From ZC4RG19 sp036279475 (GTDB taxonomy: Bacteria; Actinomycetota; Acidimicrobiia; Acidimicrobiales; VFJN01): a stretch of 7,397 nt of DNA. Location of the stretch: contig DASUJB010000186.1 of assembly GCA_036279475.1 (NCBI GenBank), forward strand, positions 1 through 7,397. The letters are read 5' to 3'. Under the pieces are notes generated by a model. It was not told where the DNA came from, did not search any database, and saw only the letters and a list, made by a program, of their open reading frames with translations. Made by a program: the position numbers and the translations under genes. This document shows positions 1-5,855 of this stretch, piece by piece. Position 1 is the first letter of the stretch. The number at the start of each line of letters is the position of its first letter.

Positions 1-341
1 TGGGGCACCAGGCCAACGCCTTCGACGTCGCCTGGGCCACGGCCGCGCTCGAGGCCGGGCGCGTCGCCCTGCGGGGGGCGGCGTCCCACCTCGCCGCCGG
101 TCGCCTCGGCGACGCCGGCTGGCTGGCCACCCTGGCCTGGCTCGAGGCCCGCGACGCCGGCCTGGCTGCCACGGACCTCGGCGTGCAGCTCCTCGGCGGC
201 CACGGCTACATCCACGACCACCCCGCCCAGCGCTGGTACCGCGAGGCCCGCATGCTGGCGCTGCTGTTCGGCGGGGTCGACGCCGCCCTCGACGACCTGG
301 CCGACCGGGCGCTCGACGCCCCCGACCCCCTGGTGCCGTAG
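1..341 (+). CDS. Acyl-CoA dehydrogenase, C-terminal end (5' truncated by window)
   Basis: Last 112 codons of an acyl-CoA dehydrogenase (ACAD). The reading frame begins at base 3 and ends at TAG 339-341. What is visible is the C-terminal all-alpha domain: helices rich in Ala/Leu, then the family signature LGVQLLGGHGYIHDHPAQRW (about residues 59-78 of the visible part) and REARMLALLFGG (80-91). The family oxidises acyl-CoA thioesters to trans-2-enoyl-CoA with FAD, passing electrons to ETF. At the position where MCAD-type enzymes carry the catalytic Glu of the EGT motif, this protein reads F-G-G, so the base is absent there. It could sit elsewhere, as in the isovaleryl-CoA dehydrogenase type, or in a partner subunit. 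The next gene starts 8 nt downstream and its Shine-Dalgarno overlaps this stop codon, implying one operon. Family assignment is firm; the substrate is unknown. Confidence 0.9.
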   Translation, partial: GHQANAFDVAWATAALEAGRVALRGAASHLAAGRLGDAGWLATLAWLEARDAGLAATDLGVQLLGGHGYIHDHPAQRWYREARMLALLFGGVDAALDDLADRALDAPDPLVP

Positions 342-344
342 GAG
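340..344 (+). promoter_or_regulatory. Shine-Dalgarno AGGAG fixing the GTG start of the ACAD
   Basis: AGGAG lies 5 nt before GTG 350 and overlaps the TAG stop of the preceding gene. This supports GTG as the start and suggests translational coupling of the two dehydrogenases. Confidence 0.7.
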
Positions 345-349
345 CCGTC

Positions 350-1576
350 GTGGACCTCCGGCTCGACGCCACCACACGGGAGGCCATCGAGGCCATCCGC
401 CACCTCGGGCGCCAGTACCTCCGCCCCCTCGGGATGGAGGCCGATCGGCTGGAGCGGCCCATCCCACCCGACCACGAGCTGTTCCGGATGCTCGCCCGCG
501 AGGGCTTCATGGCCCGGGGCCCCCGCAGCCTCGACGCCGCCGGGGGCCTCGACGAGGACGGCCCCGCCGGCGACGGCGAGCCGAGGACCGGGCGGGCCGT
601 CCGCAACGTGCTCGTCTCCGAGGAAGGCGCTTACTGGGACCGCGGCGCCCTCGTGACCCTGCCCGGCCCGGGCCTGGGCGGGCCACCCGTCGCCCGCATG
701 GGCACGCCCGAGCAGAGGGAGCGGTTCCTCGGCATCTTCTCGACGCGTGAGCGGCCCCTGTGGGCCGCCTTCGCCATGACCGAGCCGGGGGCGGGCAGCG
801 ACGTGGCCCGCATCTCGACGAGGGCACGGCGCGACGGCGACGAGTGGGTGCTCGACGGCCAGAAGATGTTCTCGTCCAACTCGGCCCGCGCCGAGTGGGT
901 GGTGGTGTGGGCCACCGTCGACCCCGAGGCGGGCCGCGACGGCCACCGCGCCTTCGTCGTCGAGCGGGGCACGCCGGGCTTCGAGGTGCTGCGGGTCGAG
1001 CACAAGATGGGCGTGCGGGCCTACGAGACGGCCAGCTTCGCCCTCGACGGGTGCCGCGTCCCCGCCGCCAACCTGCTGGGCGGCGACGAGTACTACGCGG
1101 CGCGGGCCAACCGGGGCTTCAGCGGGGCCATGGAGACGTTCAACGCCACCCGCCCGGTGGTCGCCGTGCACGCCGTGGGCATCGCCCGGGCTGCGCATGA
1201 CCACGCCCGCGACTTCGTCCGCGACGAGATCCCCGCCCACGCGGCGCGGCGCCGGCGCCGTGCCCTCGACCGGCTGGCGGAGATCCGCCGGGGCATCGAG
1301 GTCGGCCGCCTGCTGTGCGTCCACGCCGCCGCCGTCCTCGACGCCGGCCGGGCGAACGGGAGGGAGGCGGCCATCGCCAAGATGTACGCCCCGCCCGTCG
1401 CCCGCCACGCCATCGAGACGGCCGGCGACGTCCTCGGCGAGGCGGGGGTCCGGCGCGACCGCCACCTCGAGAAGCTGGTGCGGGACGTGAAGATGCTCGA
1501 CATCGGCGAGGGCACCCAGCAGGTGCAGCGCCGCATCGTGGCCCGCCACGTCGTCGGCACCGACGTGGTGCGGTAG
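350..1576 (+). CDS. Acyl-CoA dehydrogenase (FadE-like)
   Basis: 408-residue FAD-dependent acyl-CoA dehydrogenase, close to the usual 380-400. The GTG start at 350 is preceded by AGGAG (340-344), 5 nt away, overlapping the previous gene's stop. N-terminal helical domain about 1-135; middle beta domain about 136-245 opening with the FAD/substrate signature FAMTEPGAGSD (141-151), followed by WVLDGQKMFSSNS (166-178); C-terminal helical domain about 255-408. The motif DIGEGTQQVQR (384-394) places the likely catalytic Glu at residue 387, the MCAD-type position. Expected reaction: alpha,beta-desaturation of an acyl-CoA, with electrons going to ETF in the cytoplasm. An Arg run lies at 300-304, and a Gly/Asp/Pro-rich loop at about 61-82 is probably a surface insertion. 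It is sandwiched between another ACAD and an acyl-CoA synthetase. Such adjacent ACAD pairs often form alpha2beta2 enzymes in actinobacterial steroid catabolism (FadE28-FadE29 type), so it may be the catalytic subunit. Family is firm; substrate unknown. Confidence 0.93.
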   Translation: MDLRLDATTREAIEAIRHLGRQYLRPLGMEADRLERPIPPDHELFRMLAREGFMARGPRSLDAAGGLDEDGPAGDGEPRTGRAVRNVLVSEEGAYWDRGALVTLPGPGLGGPPVARMGTPEQRERFLGIFSTRERPLWAAFAMTEPGAGSDVARISTRARRDGDEWVLDGQKMFSSNSARAEWVVVWATVDPEAGRDGHRAFVVERGTPGFEVLRVEHKMGVRAYETASFALDGCRVPAANLLGGDEYYAARANRGFSGAMETFNATRPVVAVHAVGIARAAHDHARDFVRDEIPAHAARRRRRALDRLAEIRRGIEVGRLLCVHAAAVLDAGRANGREAAIAKMYAPPVARHAIETAGDVLGEAGVRRDRHLEKLVRDVKMLDIGEGTQQVQRRIVARHVVGTDVVR

Positions 1577-1582
1577 CGGACC

Positions 1583-1589
1583 GGGAGGG
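1583..1589 (+). promoter_or_regulatory. Shine-Dalgarno GGGAGGG for the acyl-CoA synthetase
   Basis: A strong purine tract 4 nt before ATG 1594, in the 17-nt gap after the ACAD stop. It decides the start of the synthetase. The MmcQ/YjbR gene on the other strand has a nearly identical leader. Confidence 0.7.
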
Positions 1590-1593
1590 ACCC

Positions 1594-3084
1594 ATGGCTG
1601 GATCGCTGGTCGAGCTGCTCGAGGAGCGGGCGGCGGACGAGCCCGACCGCCCGGTCTTCCTGGGCGAGGGCGGCGACGTGCTCACCCGCCGCCAGTGGGA
1701 CGAACGGTCCAACGCGTTCGCCCACGGCCTGCCCCCGCGGGGCGTCCGGCCCGGCGACCGGGTGGCGCTGGCCTACGACAACGCCCGCTGGTTCGACTAC
1801 GTGGTGGCGTGGATGGGCGTGCTGAAGGCCGGTGCCGTCGCCGTGCCGCTGTCGAGCAGGTTCGGGCCGGTCGAGCTCGACCACATCCGCGGCCACGCCG
1901 AGCCGGTCGGGTCGGTCGGGCCCCCCGACCTGCTCGTCGACGTGGGGGGCTGGCGCGCCCGCCACGACGAGGTCGAGTCGGGCCGGCCCACCGAGCCCAC
2001 CGGGGTGCGCCCCGGTGGCGACGACCTCGCCGACATCCTGTACACGTCGGGCACCACGGGCCTCCCCAAGGGCGTCGCCACCACCCACGCCAACCTCCTC
2101 GGGCTCGGGGGCACGTCGGCCGGCTCGATGCTCTCCGCCCCCGGCACCGGCGACCGGCCCCCGGTGCTGCTGCACGCCTTCCCGGTGTCGACGTTCGCCG
2201 GCAGCCACGGCATGGTGCTGCTGCCGCTGGGCAGCGGCCTCGTCGGCCTGCCGATGGCCCGCTTCGACCCCGACCGGTGCGCCGAGCTCGTCGAGCGCCA
2301 TCGCGTGGCCCTCGTCTACCTGGTCCCCGCCATGGGCCAGCTCCTGCTGCGCTCGGGCGCCCTCGGCCGCCACGACGTGTCCAGCGTGAAGGTGACCATG
2401 TGGGGCGGGTCGGCCATGCCCCCCGCGGCTCTGCGGGGCATGGCCGCGGCCCTGCCCGACGCCCTGCACCTCAACATCTACGGCCTCACCGAAGGGGGGC
2501 CGGCGGTGACGGTCATGCCCTACGACCCCACCCGCCCCGAGGCGATCGGCCGGGCGACAGGGGAGGGGGTGGAGATCGGCATCCTCGACCCCGACGGGCG
2601 GCGGCTGGGCGCGGGCGAGGAGGGCGAGATCTGCCTCCGGCTGCCCGACGTCCCCACCCGCAGCTACTACCGGGACCCGGAGACGACGGCCCAGGTGTTC
2701 GGGGGCGGCTGGGTGCACACGGGCGACGTCGGCTACCTGGATCCCGACGGCTACCTCTACCTGGTCGACCGGCAGAAGGACCTCATCATCCGGGGTGGCT
2801 ACAACATCTCGTGCGTCGAGGTCGAGAACGCCCTCCACGAGCACCCGGCGGTGGCGGAGGCGGCCGTGCTGGGCGTGCCCCACGACGTGCTCGGCGAGGA
2901 CGTGGTCGCCGCCGTCGTGCTGTCGGGCGAGGCGACCGACGAGGAGCTCGCCGCCTTCTGCGCCGAGCGCCTGGCCGACTACAAGGTCCCCCGCCGCTTC
3001 GTCCGCCGTGCCAGCCTGCCCCGCAACGCCATGGGCAAGGCCCTGAAGCGCCAGCTCCGGGACGAGGTCGTGCCGGCCCCCTGA
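1594..3084 (+). CDS. AMP-binding acyl-CoA synthetase / ligase (FadD-like)
   Basis: 496-residue member of the ANL superfamily, which activates a carboxylic acid with ATP to an acyl-adenylate and then transfers it to CoA. ATG 1594 is chosen because GGGAGGG (1583-1589) sits 4 nt upstream and the N-terminus MAGSLVELLEERAADEPDRP is typical; in-frame codons further 5' belong to the overlapping ACAD in another frame. Core motifs are complete: P-loop-like YTSGTTGLPKG (150-160), YGLTEGGP (296-303), the ATP-ribose motif GWVHTGD (372-378), the hinge DRQKDLIIRGGYNIS (392-406) and the C-terminal RNAMGK with the catalytic Lys at 482. The stretch between the N-terminal core and the P-loop (about 99-144) is shorter than in many FadD proteins, giving a compact enzyme. 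It starts 17 nt after the ACAD stop and is the last gene of the plus-strand operon. Context suggests it makes the CoA thioester for the upstream dehydrogenases. The acid substrate (fatty, aromatic or steroid-derived) cannot be read from the sequence. Confidence 0.92.
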   Translation: MAGSLVELLEERAADEPDRPVFLGEGGDVLTRRQWDERSNAFAHGLPPRGVRPGDRVALAYDNARWFDYVVAWMGVLKAGAVAVPLSSRFGPVELDHIRGHAEPVGSVGPPDLLVDVGGWRARHDEVESGRPTEPTGVRPGGDDLADILYTSGTTGLPKGVATTHANLLGLGGTSAGSMLSAPGTGDRPPVLLHAFPVSTFAGSHGMVLLPLGSGLVGLPMARFDPDRCAELVERHRVALVYLVPAMGQLLLRSGALGRHDVSSVKVTMWGGSAMPPAALRGMAAALPDALHLNIYGLTEGGPAVTVMPYDPTRPEAIGRATGEGVEIGILDPDGRRLGAGEEGEICLRLPDVPTRSYYRDPETTAQVFGGGWVHTGDVGYLDPDGYLYLVDRQKDLIIRGGYNISCVEVENALHEHPAVAEAAVLGVPHDVLGEDVVAAVVLSGEATDEELAAFCAERLADYKVPRRFVRRASLPRNAMGKALKRQLRDEVVPAP

Positions 3085-3092
3085 ACCGCCTC

Positions 3093-3131
3093 CCGGCGCA
3101 CCCCACCCGCCGTCGCGGTGAGGGGTGCCGG
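3093..3131. terminator. Imperfect hairpin between convergent genes, possible bidirectional terminator
   Basis: In the 74-nt spacer between the stops of the synthetase (3084) and the minus-strand flavoprotein (3159), GCACCCC (3098-3104) pairs with GGGGTGC (3122-3128). The stem can extend outward through CCG/CGG with a 2-nt bulge, and the inside can pair partly. There is no T-tract on either strand, as is common for high-GC actinobacterial terminators. The position suits a shared terminator, but function is inferred. Confidence 0.35.
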
Positions 3132-3158
3132 AGGCCGGGGGTCGTCACCCGCCGCCGG

Positions 3159-4241
3159 TCAGCGGGCGGCCACGCCGAACCGCTCGGCGAGCACGGCCCG
3201 TGCCTGCCCGACCGTGCGGCGGACGACCTCGCCGGCCGGGAGGACCTCGGTGATGCCGGCCGCCCCCTGGCCGCACGGCATCGAGCCGTGCTCGGTGTCG
3301 CCGTCGCGGCGGGCGGCGACGTAGACGTGGTGGGAGTTCCGGAACTGCTGGGGGAACGGCAGGATGTCCCACGGCCGCCTCTCCCAGTCCTCGGTCCAGG
3401 CGTTGCGGATGGTGCGGAGCGGCTTGCCCGAGTAGCTGCGGGTGACCACGGTCGAGTCCTCGCCGGCGTCGACGATCCTGCGCTTGTAGTTCTCGTGCCC
3501 CACGGCCTCGAAGGTGGCGACGAAGCGGGTGCCCATCCACACGCCCTGGGCGCCCAGGGCCAGCGCGGCGGCGAGGCCGACGCCGTCGACGATGCCCCCG
3601 GCCGCCAGCACCGGCACGTCGACGGCGGCCACCACGGCCGGCGTCAGGGCGGCGGTGGCCACCCGGCTGGTGTGGCCGCCGCCCTCGGTCCCCTGGGCGA
3701 CCACGACGTCGACCCCGGCGTCGGCCACCCGCCGGGCGTTGCGTACGTTGCCCACGAGGGCCAGCACCACCGTGCCCCGCTCGTGGAGCTGGGCGACCCA
3801 CGGGCCGGGGTTGCCCAGGCCGGAGGCGAACACCGGGACCTCCTCCTCGGCCACGATGCGCATGAGCTCCTCGGGCCGCACCGGCGTGCCGTCGGGGTGC
3901 AGGGCGAGCTCACCGAGGTCCACGTCGCGGTCGGGGCCCGCCGGGCCGCGCCGCGGGCGCTGCGAGGGTGGGCGGGGCGGCAGCACGTCGCCGCTCGTCG
4001 TCTGGGACGGCAGGAGGAGGTCGACCCCGAAGGGCCGGTCGGTCAGCTCGCGCACCCGCTGGATCTCGAGGCGCAGCCGCTCGGGCGGGAAGCCGGCGCC
4101 GCCGATCACGCCGAGCCCGCCGGCCTCGGACACGGCCGCGGCCAGCTCGGCCCGGGCCACGTAGCCCATGCCGGCCTGGACGATCGGGTGCTCGATCCCC
4201 AGAAGATCTCGGGCGGGGGTGTCGAGGGGGTCATGGCTCAT
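3159..4241 (-). CDS. Nitronate monooxygenase / 2-nitropropane dioxygenase-family flavoprotein
   Basis: 360-residue FMN-binding TIM-barrel protein of the NMO/2-NPD family, normal length. The ATG at 4241 is preceded by AGGAG (4248-4252) with 6-nt spacing. Visible motifs: N-terminal LLGIEHPIVQAGMGYVA (13-29), EAGGLGVIGG (39-48), TDRPFGVDLLLP (67-78), GTEGGGHTSR (184-193) with the likely catalytic His190, the phosphate-binding stretch PVLAAGGIVDGVGLAAALALG (210-230), MGTRF (236-240) and a C-terminal CGQGAAGI (323-330). A Pro/Arg-rich, probably flexible insert spans about 80-120. Family members oxidise nitronates, reduce quinones with NAD(P)H, or act as enoyl reductases. In actinobacterial steroid degradation a homologue, IpdC, acts on CoA-linked ring intermediates. 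That context fits better here than nitroalkane detoxification, but it is inference. Its start overlaps the stop of the MmcQ/YjbR gene by 4 nt (ATGA), so the two are probably translated together. Confidence 0.88.
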   Translation of the reverse strand: MSHDPLDTPARDLLGIEHPIVQAGMGYVARAELAAAVSEAGGLGVIGGAGFPPERLRLEIQRVRELTDRPFGVDLLLPSQTTSGDVLPPRPPSQRPRRGPAGPDRDVDLGELALHPDGTPVRPEELMRIVAEEEVPVFASGLGNPGPWVAQLHERGTVVLALVGNVRNARRVADAGVDVVVAQGTEGGGHTSRVATAALTPAVVAAVDVPVLAAGGIVDGVGLAAALALGAQGVWMGTRFVATFEAVGHENYKRRIVDAGEDSTVVTRSYSGKPLRTIRNAWTEDWERRPWDILPFPQQFRNSHHVYVAARRDGDTEHGSMPCGQGAAGITEVLPAGEVVRRTVGQARAVLAERFGVAAR

Positions 4242-5020
4242 GGCGCGCTCCTGGTCCTGTGCCGGTCGAGCTCGGCACGCCGGTCGGGCGGTGCGACCAC
4301 ACGCCACGCGTCCTCGAGGAGCTCGGCCACCTCGGCGTGCTCGGCGGCGCCACGCTGCTCGACCAGGCGGAGGACGATGCCGCCCGGCTCGTCCGGTGGG
4401 CCGTAGTGGGGGGTGGTGAAGAAGCGCTCGGGGCTGGCGGCCAGCAGCTCGGGCTTCTGCTCGCAGAAGAAGAGGACGAGCGTGCCCTCGTCGTCGGGGG
4501 GGAGCAGGTTGCCGACCCTGGACCCCTCCGGTGGGCCGAACCGGGCGAAGCGGCTGCGCTTCTCGTGGGTGGCCCGGAAGCCCACGTCCCGTCCCCAGAC
4601 CGGGCCCTCGTTGGCGCCGGGGAGGGTGGCGACCACGGCGCGCACGTCGTCGTGGGTCAGGGCCGGCTCCGCCGCCCGGGCCGCCGTCGCCCGGCGGTGG
4701 GCGGCCACGGCCCCCGACGGTGCCAACGCCGCCCACGCCGCCTCGACGGCGGAGCGCACCTCGTCGCGGCCGGTCCCGGCCAGCGCCAGGGTGGTGGTGC
4801 CGCCCGGCCCCCGCACCACCGCGGAGGCATCGGCGTCGTCGACGGCGAGGAAGGTGGTGCCGGCGACACCGAACGTCGTGACCGCCCCGCTGCCCTCCTG
4901 CTCGACGCCGTCCAGGCCGGCGGCCACGGCCCGGGCGAGGGCGGGCGAGCTGCCGGTGCGATGGTCGGCCCTGCGGGGCGGTCCCCCACCCCGACGGCGT
5001 GTGGTCGGTGCTCGGGCCAT
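4238..5020 (-). CDS. MmcQ/YjbR-family protein with apparent second, diverged N-terminal copy
   Basis: 260 residues, about twice the usual MmcQ/YjbR length of 110-130. ATG 5020 has a strong GGGAGGA Shine-Dalgarno just upstream. The C-terminal half (about 120-250) is a recognisable YjbR/CyaY-like fold domain: HDDVRAVVATLPGANEGPVW (123-142), FRATHEKRSRFARFG (148-162), the family hallmark PERFFTTPHYGPPD (197-210) and LLEDAWRVVAP (234-244). The N-terminal part (about 25-110) repeats the pattern in degenerate form, with RAVAAGLDGVEQEG (30-43), VAGTTFLAV (52-60) and AVEAAWAALAP (91-101), but lacks the FFTTPHY signature. A basic, probably disordered stretch covers residues 1-24. The molecular function of the family is unknown; members are often described as putative DNA-binding, without a catalysed reaction. 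The stop TGA overlaps the start of the flavoprotein gene (ATGA at 4238-4241), implying an operon. The family call is firm for the C-terminal half only. Confidence 0.85.
   Translation of the reverse strand: MARAPTTRRRGGGPPRRADHRTGSSPALARAVAAGLDGVEQEGSGAVTTFGVAGTTFLAVDDADASAVVRGPGGTTTLALAGTGRDEVRSAVEAAWAALAPSGAVAAHRRATAARAAEPALTHDDVRAVVATLPGANEGPVWGRDVGFRATHEKRSRFARFGPPEGSRVGNLLPPDDEGTLVLFFCEQKPELLAASPERFFTTPHYGPPDEPGGIVLRLVEQRGAAEHAEVAELLEDAWRVVAPPDRRAELDRHRTRSAP
4248..4252 (-). promoter_or_regulatory. Shine-Dalgarno AGGAG for the NMO-family gene
   Basis: AGGAG on the minus strand, 6 nt before ATG 4241, lying inside the 3' end of the upstream MmcQ/YjbR coding region. It supports this start over any upstream in-frame codon. 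Confidence 0.65.
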
Positions 5021-5021
5021 G

Positions 5022-5028
5022 GGTCCTC
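5022..5028 (-). promoter_or_regulatory. Shine-Dalgarno GGGAGGA for the MmcQ/YjbR gene
   Basis: On the minus strand GGGAGGA lies just before the ATG at 5020, immediately downstream of a GTC trinucleotide tract. It decides the start, because the frame stays open for a long distance upstream only through base composition. Confidence 0.6.
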
Positions 5029-5102
5029 CCGACGACGACGACGCCTGACCCCTCACGGCGTCACGGCCACAGTCTGGACCACGCGGGCCGGGCGGCGCCG
5101 GT

Positions 5103-5177
5103 CCCCGGACCGTGCCGGGGGAAGATGCCACCGGAGGCCGGCCACGGCCCGGTCGGTCACGGTGGGGACGGCCGTGG
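5103..5177. other. Spacer hairpins between the DUF35 and MmcQ/YjbR genes
   Basis: The 209-nt gap 5021-5229 carries no credible gene. Two inverted repeats are visible: CCCCGG (5103-5108) with CCGGGG (5115-5120) around a 6-nt loop, and CCACGGCC (5142-5149) with GGCCGTGG (5170-5177) around a 20-nt loop. Either could end the DUF35 transcript on the minus strand, or just reflect GC composition. I found no convincing -10/-35 pair for the MmcQ/YjbR gene here, so read-through from DUF35 remains possible. Confidence 0.25.
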
Positions 5178-5229
5178 TGGCCCGCCCGGACCCGGCGCCT
5201 CCCAGCCGACCGGCGTGCCGGCGCGACCC

Positions 5230-5667
5230 TCAGCCGGGGTCGGGCTCGAACACCGGCACGGACCAGTCGCCGTGGTCCTCGAACAGGACCCGCACGGCCA
5301 TGCCCACCCGGACGTCGGCGGGGTCGCAGTTCACCAGGTTGGTGAAGAAGCGGAGGTCCTCCTGCTCGGCGAGCTCGACGATGGCGACGACGTAGGGCAG
5401 GGGGATGGCCGGGTTGAAGGGGTGGTGGTTCACCGTGTAGGTGAACACGGTCCCTCTCCCGCTGGCCTCCTCGGGCGCCAGCGCGCCCCCGCAGGCGGGG
5501 CACGGGCCGGCCACGGGCGGGTGGGTCCACCGCCGGCAGGCGGCGCACCGCTGGACGAGCAGCCGGCCGTGGGCACCGCCCGTCCACAGGGGGCGGGTGG
5601 CGTCGTCGATCGGCGGGGGGAGCCGGTCGGTGAGGTCTGGTTCGATCGAGGGGACGACGTCGGTCAC
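5230..5667 (-). CDS. Zinc-ribbon / OB-fold DUF35 protein (ChsH2 C-domain-like)
   Basis: 145-residue DUF35 protein if read from GTG 5667. The zinc ribbon has Cys41, Cys44, Cys56 and Cys59 (CAAC ... CPAC), all present. It is followed by an OB-fold: SGRGTVFTYTVNHHPFNPAI (69-88), LPYVVAIVELAEQEDLRFFT (90-109), NLVNCDP (110-116) and DVRVGMAVRVLFED (118-131). The N-terminal segment LPPPIDDATRPLWTGGAHGR (16-35) is the usual lead-in helix. DUF35 proteins are partners of thiolase-superfamily enzymes; in the steroid aldolase the DUF35 domain of ChsH2 binds Ltp2 and is needed for its activity. Here the neighbouring divergent gene encodes just such a thiolase-like protein, so a complex of the two is likely (inference). 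The frame is also open to an ATG at 5721 (163 residues), but the extra 18 residues are basic and unlike the family. GTG 5667 follows a TACATT box and starts like the divergent partner (V-T-D versus V-T-E). Confidence 0.88.
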   Translation of the reverse strand: MTDVVPSIEPDLTDRLPPPIDDATRPLWTGGAHGRLLVQRCAACRRWTHPPVAGPCPACGGALAPEEASGRGTVFTYTVNHHPFNPAIPLPYVVAIVELAEQEDLRFFTNLVNCDPADVRVGMAVRVLFEDHGDWSVPVFEPDPG

Positions 5668-5682
5668 AGTCCCGGGAATGTA
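5665..5682 (-). promoter_or_regulatory. Candidate -10 box (TACATT) for DUF35 gene, possibly near-leaderless
   Basis: On the minus strand TACATT (5682-5677) precedes GTG 5667 by 9 nt, with no good Shine-Dalgarno between. Transcription would then start within a few bases of the GTG. No clear -35 is visible. The call rests on TANNNT fit and position only. Confidence 0.35.
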
Positions 5683-5799
5683 GCGACGCCGACCGGCCTC
5701 GGCCGCCACGGCCCGCTCCACCCGGGCCGGCAGGGGGCCCCGCTCCCGGCCCGTCGCCCGTCGCCACTCCTTGGCGCACCGGCCGGCGCGGGCGGTCGG

Positions 5800-5810
5800 C
5801 CGGTGACCGG
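5800..5810. repeat. Palindrome CCGGTGACCGG in divergent promoter region
   Basis: A perfect 5+1+5 inverted repeat lies in the 187-nt spacer between the divergent DUF35 and thiolase-like starts. The rest of the spacer is GC-rich and holds no gene. It could be an operator for a regulator of both genes. In such GC-rich DNA a repeat this short can arise by chance, and it does not match the AT-containing KstR/KstR2 operators. Confidence 0.25.
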
Positions 5811-5842
5811 TCCGGGCCGGGCCTGCCGCCAGCGGGTGTGGC

Positions 5843-5855
5843 TAGGGTCGGGCGG
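5843..5855 (+). promoter_or_regulatory. Leaderless promoter -10 box (TAGGGT) for thiolase-like gene
   Basis: TAGGGT (5843-5848) matches the actinobacterial TANNNT -10 consensus. It ends 6 nt before the GTG at 5855, which puts the expected transcription start at or next to the first base of the start codon. This is the arrangement of leaderless mRNAs, common in actinobacteria. AGGG within the box could instead act as a weak Shine-Dalgarno. No -35 element is evident. Confidence 0.5.

Noticed and set aside
206..2883. Long minus-strand open frames (206-1549 and 1093-2883) opposite the ACAD and synthetase genes
   Set aside because: They are mirror frames of strongly motif-supported plus-strand genes, rich in His/Val/Gly/Ala/Asp from codon complementarity, with no motifs of their own.
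3159..4241. Naming the flavoprotein IpdC
   Set aside because: The family fits, but nothing readable here separates IpdC from other NMO-family members, so no gene symbol is given.
1695..4406. A 903-codon plus-strand open frame across the synthetase, the convergent spacer and the flavoprotein
   Set aside because: It overlaps two well-supported genes in another frame or strand, has low-complexity Arg/Gly/Pro content, and no recognisable domain.
5668..5721. ATG at 5721 as the start of the DUF35 gene (18 extra residues)
   Set aside because: The extra residues are Arg/Ala-rich and unlike the family N-terminus. The GTG at 5667 gives normal length, sits behind a TANNNT box and mirrors the divergent gene's start.
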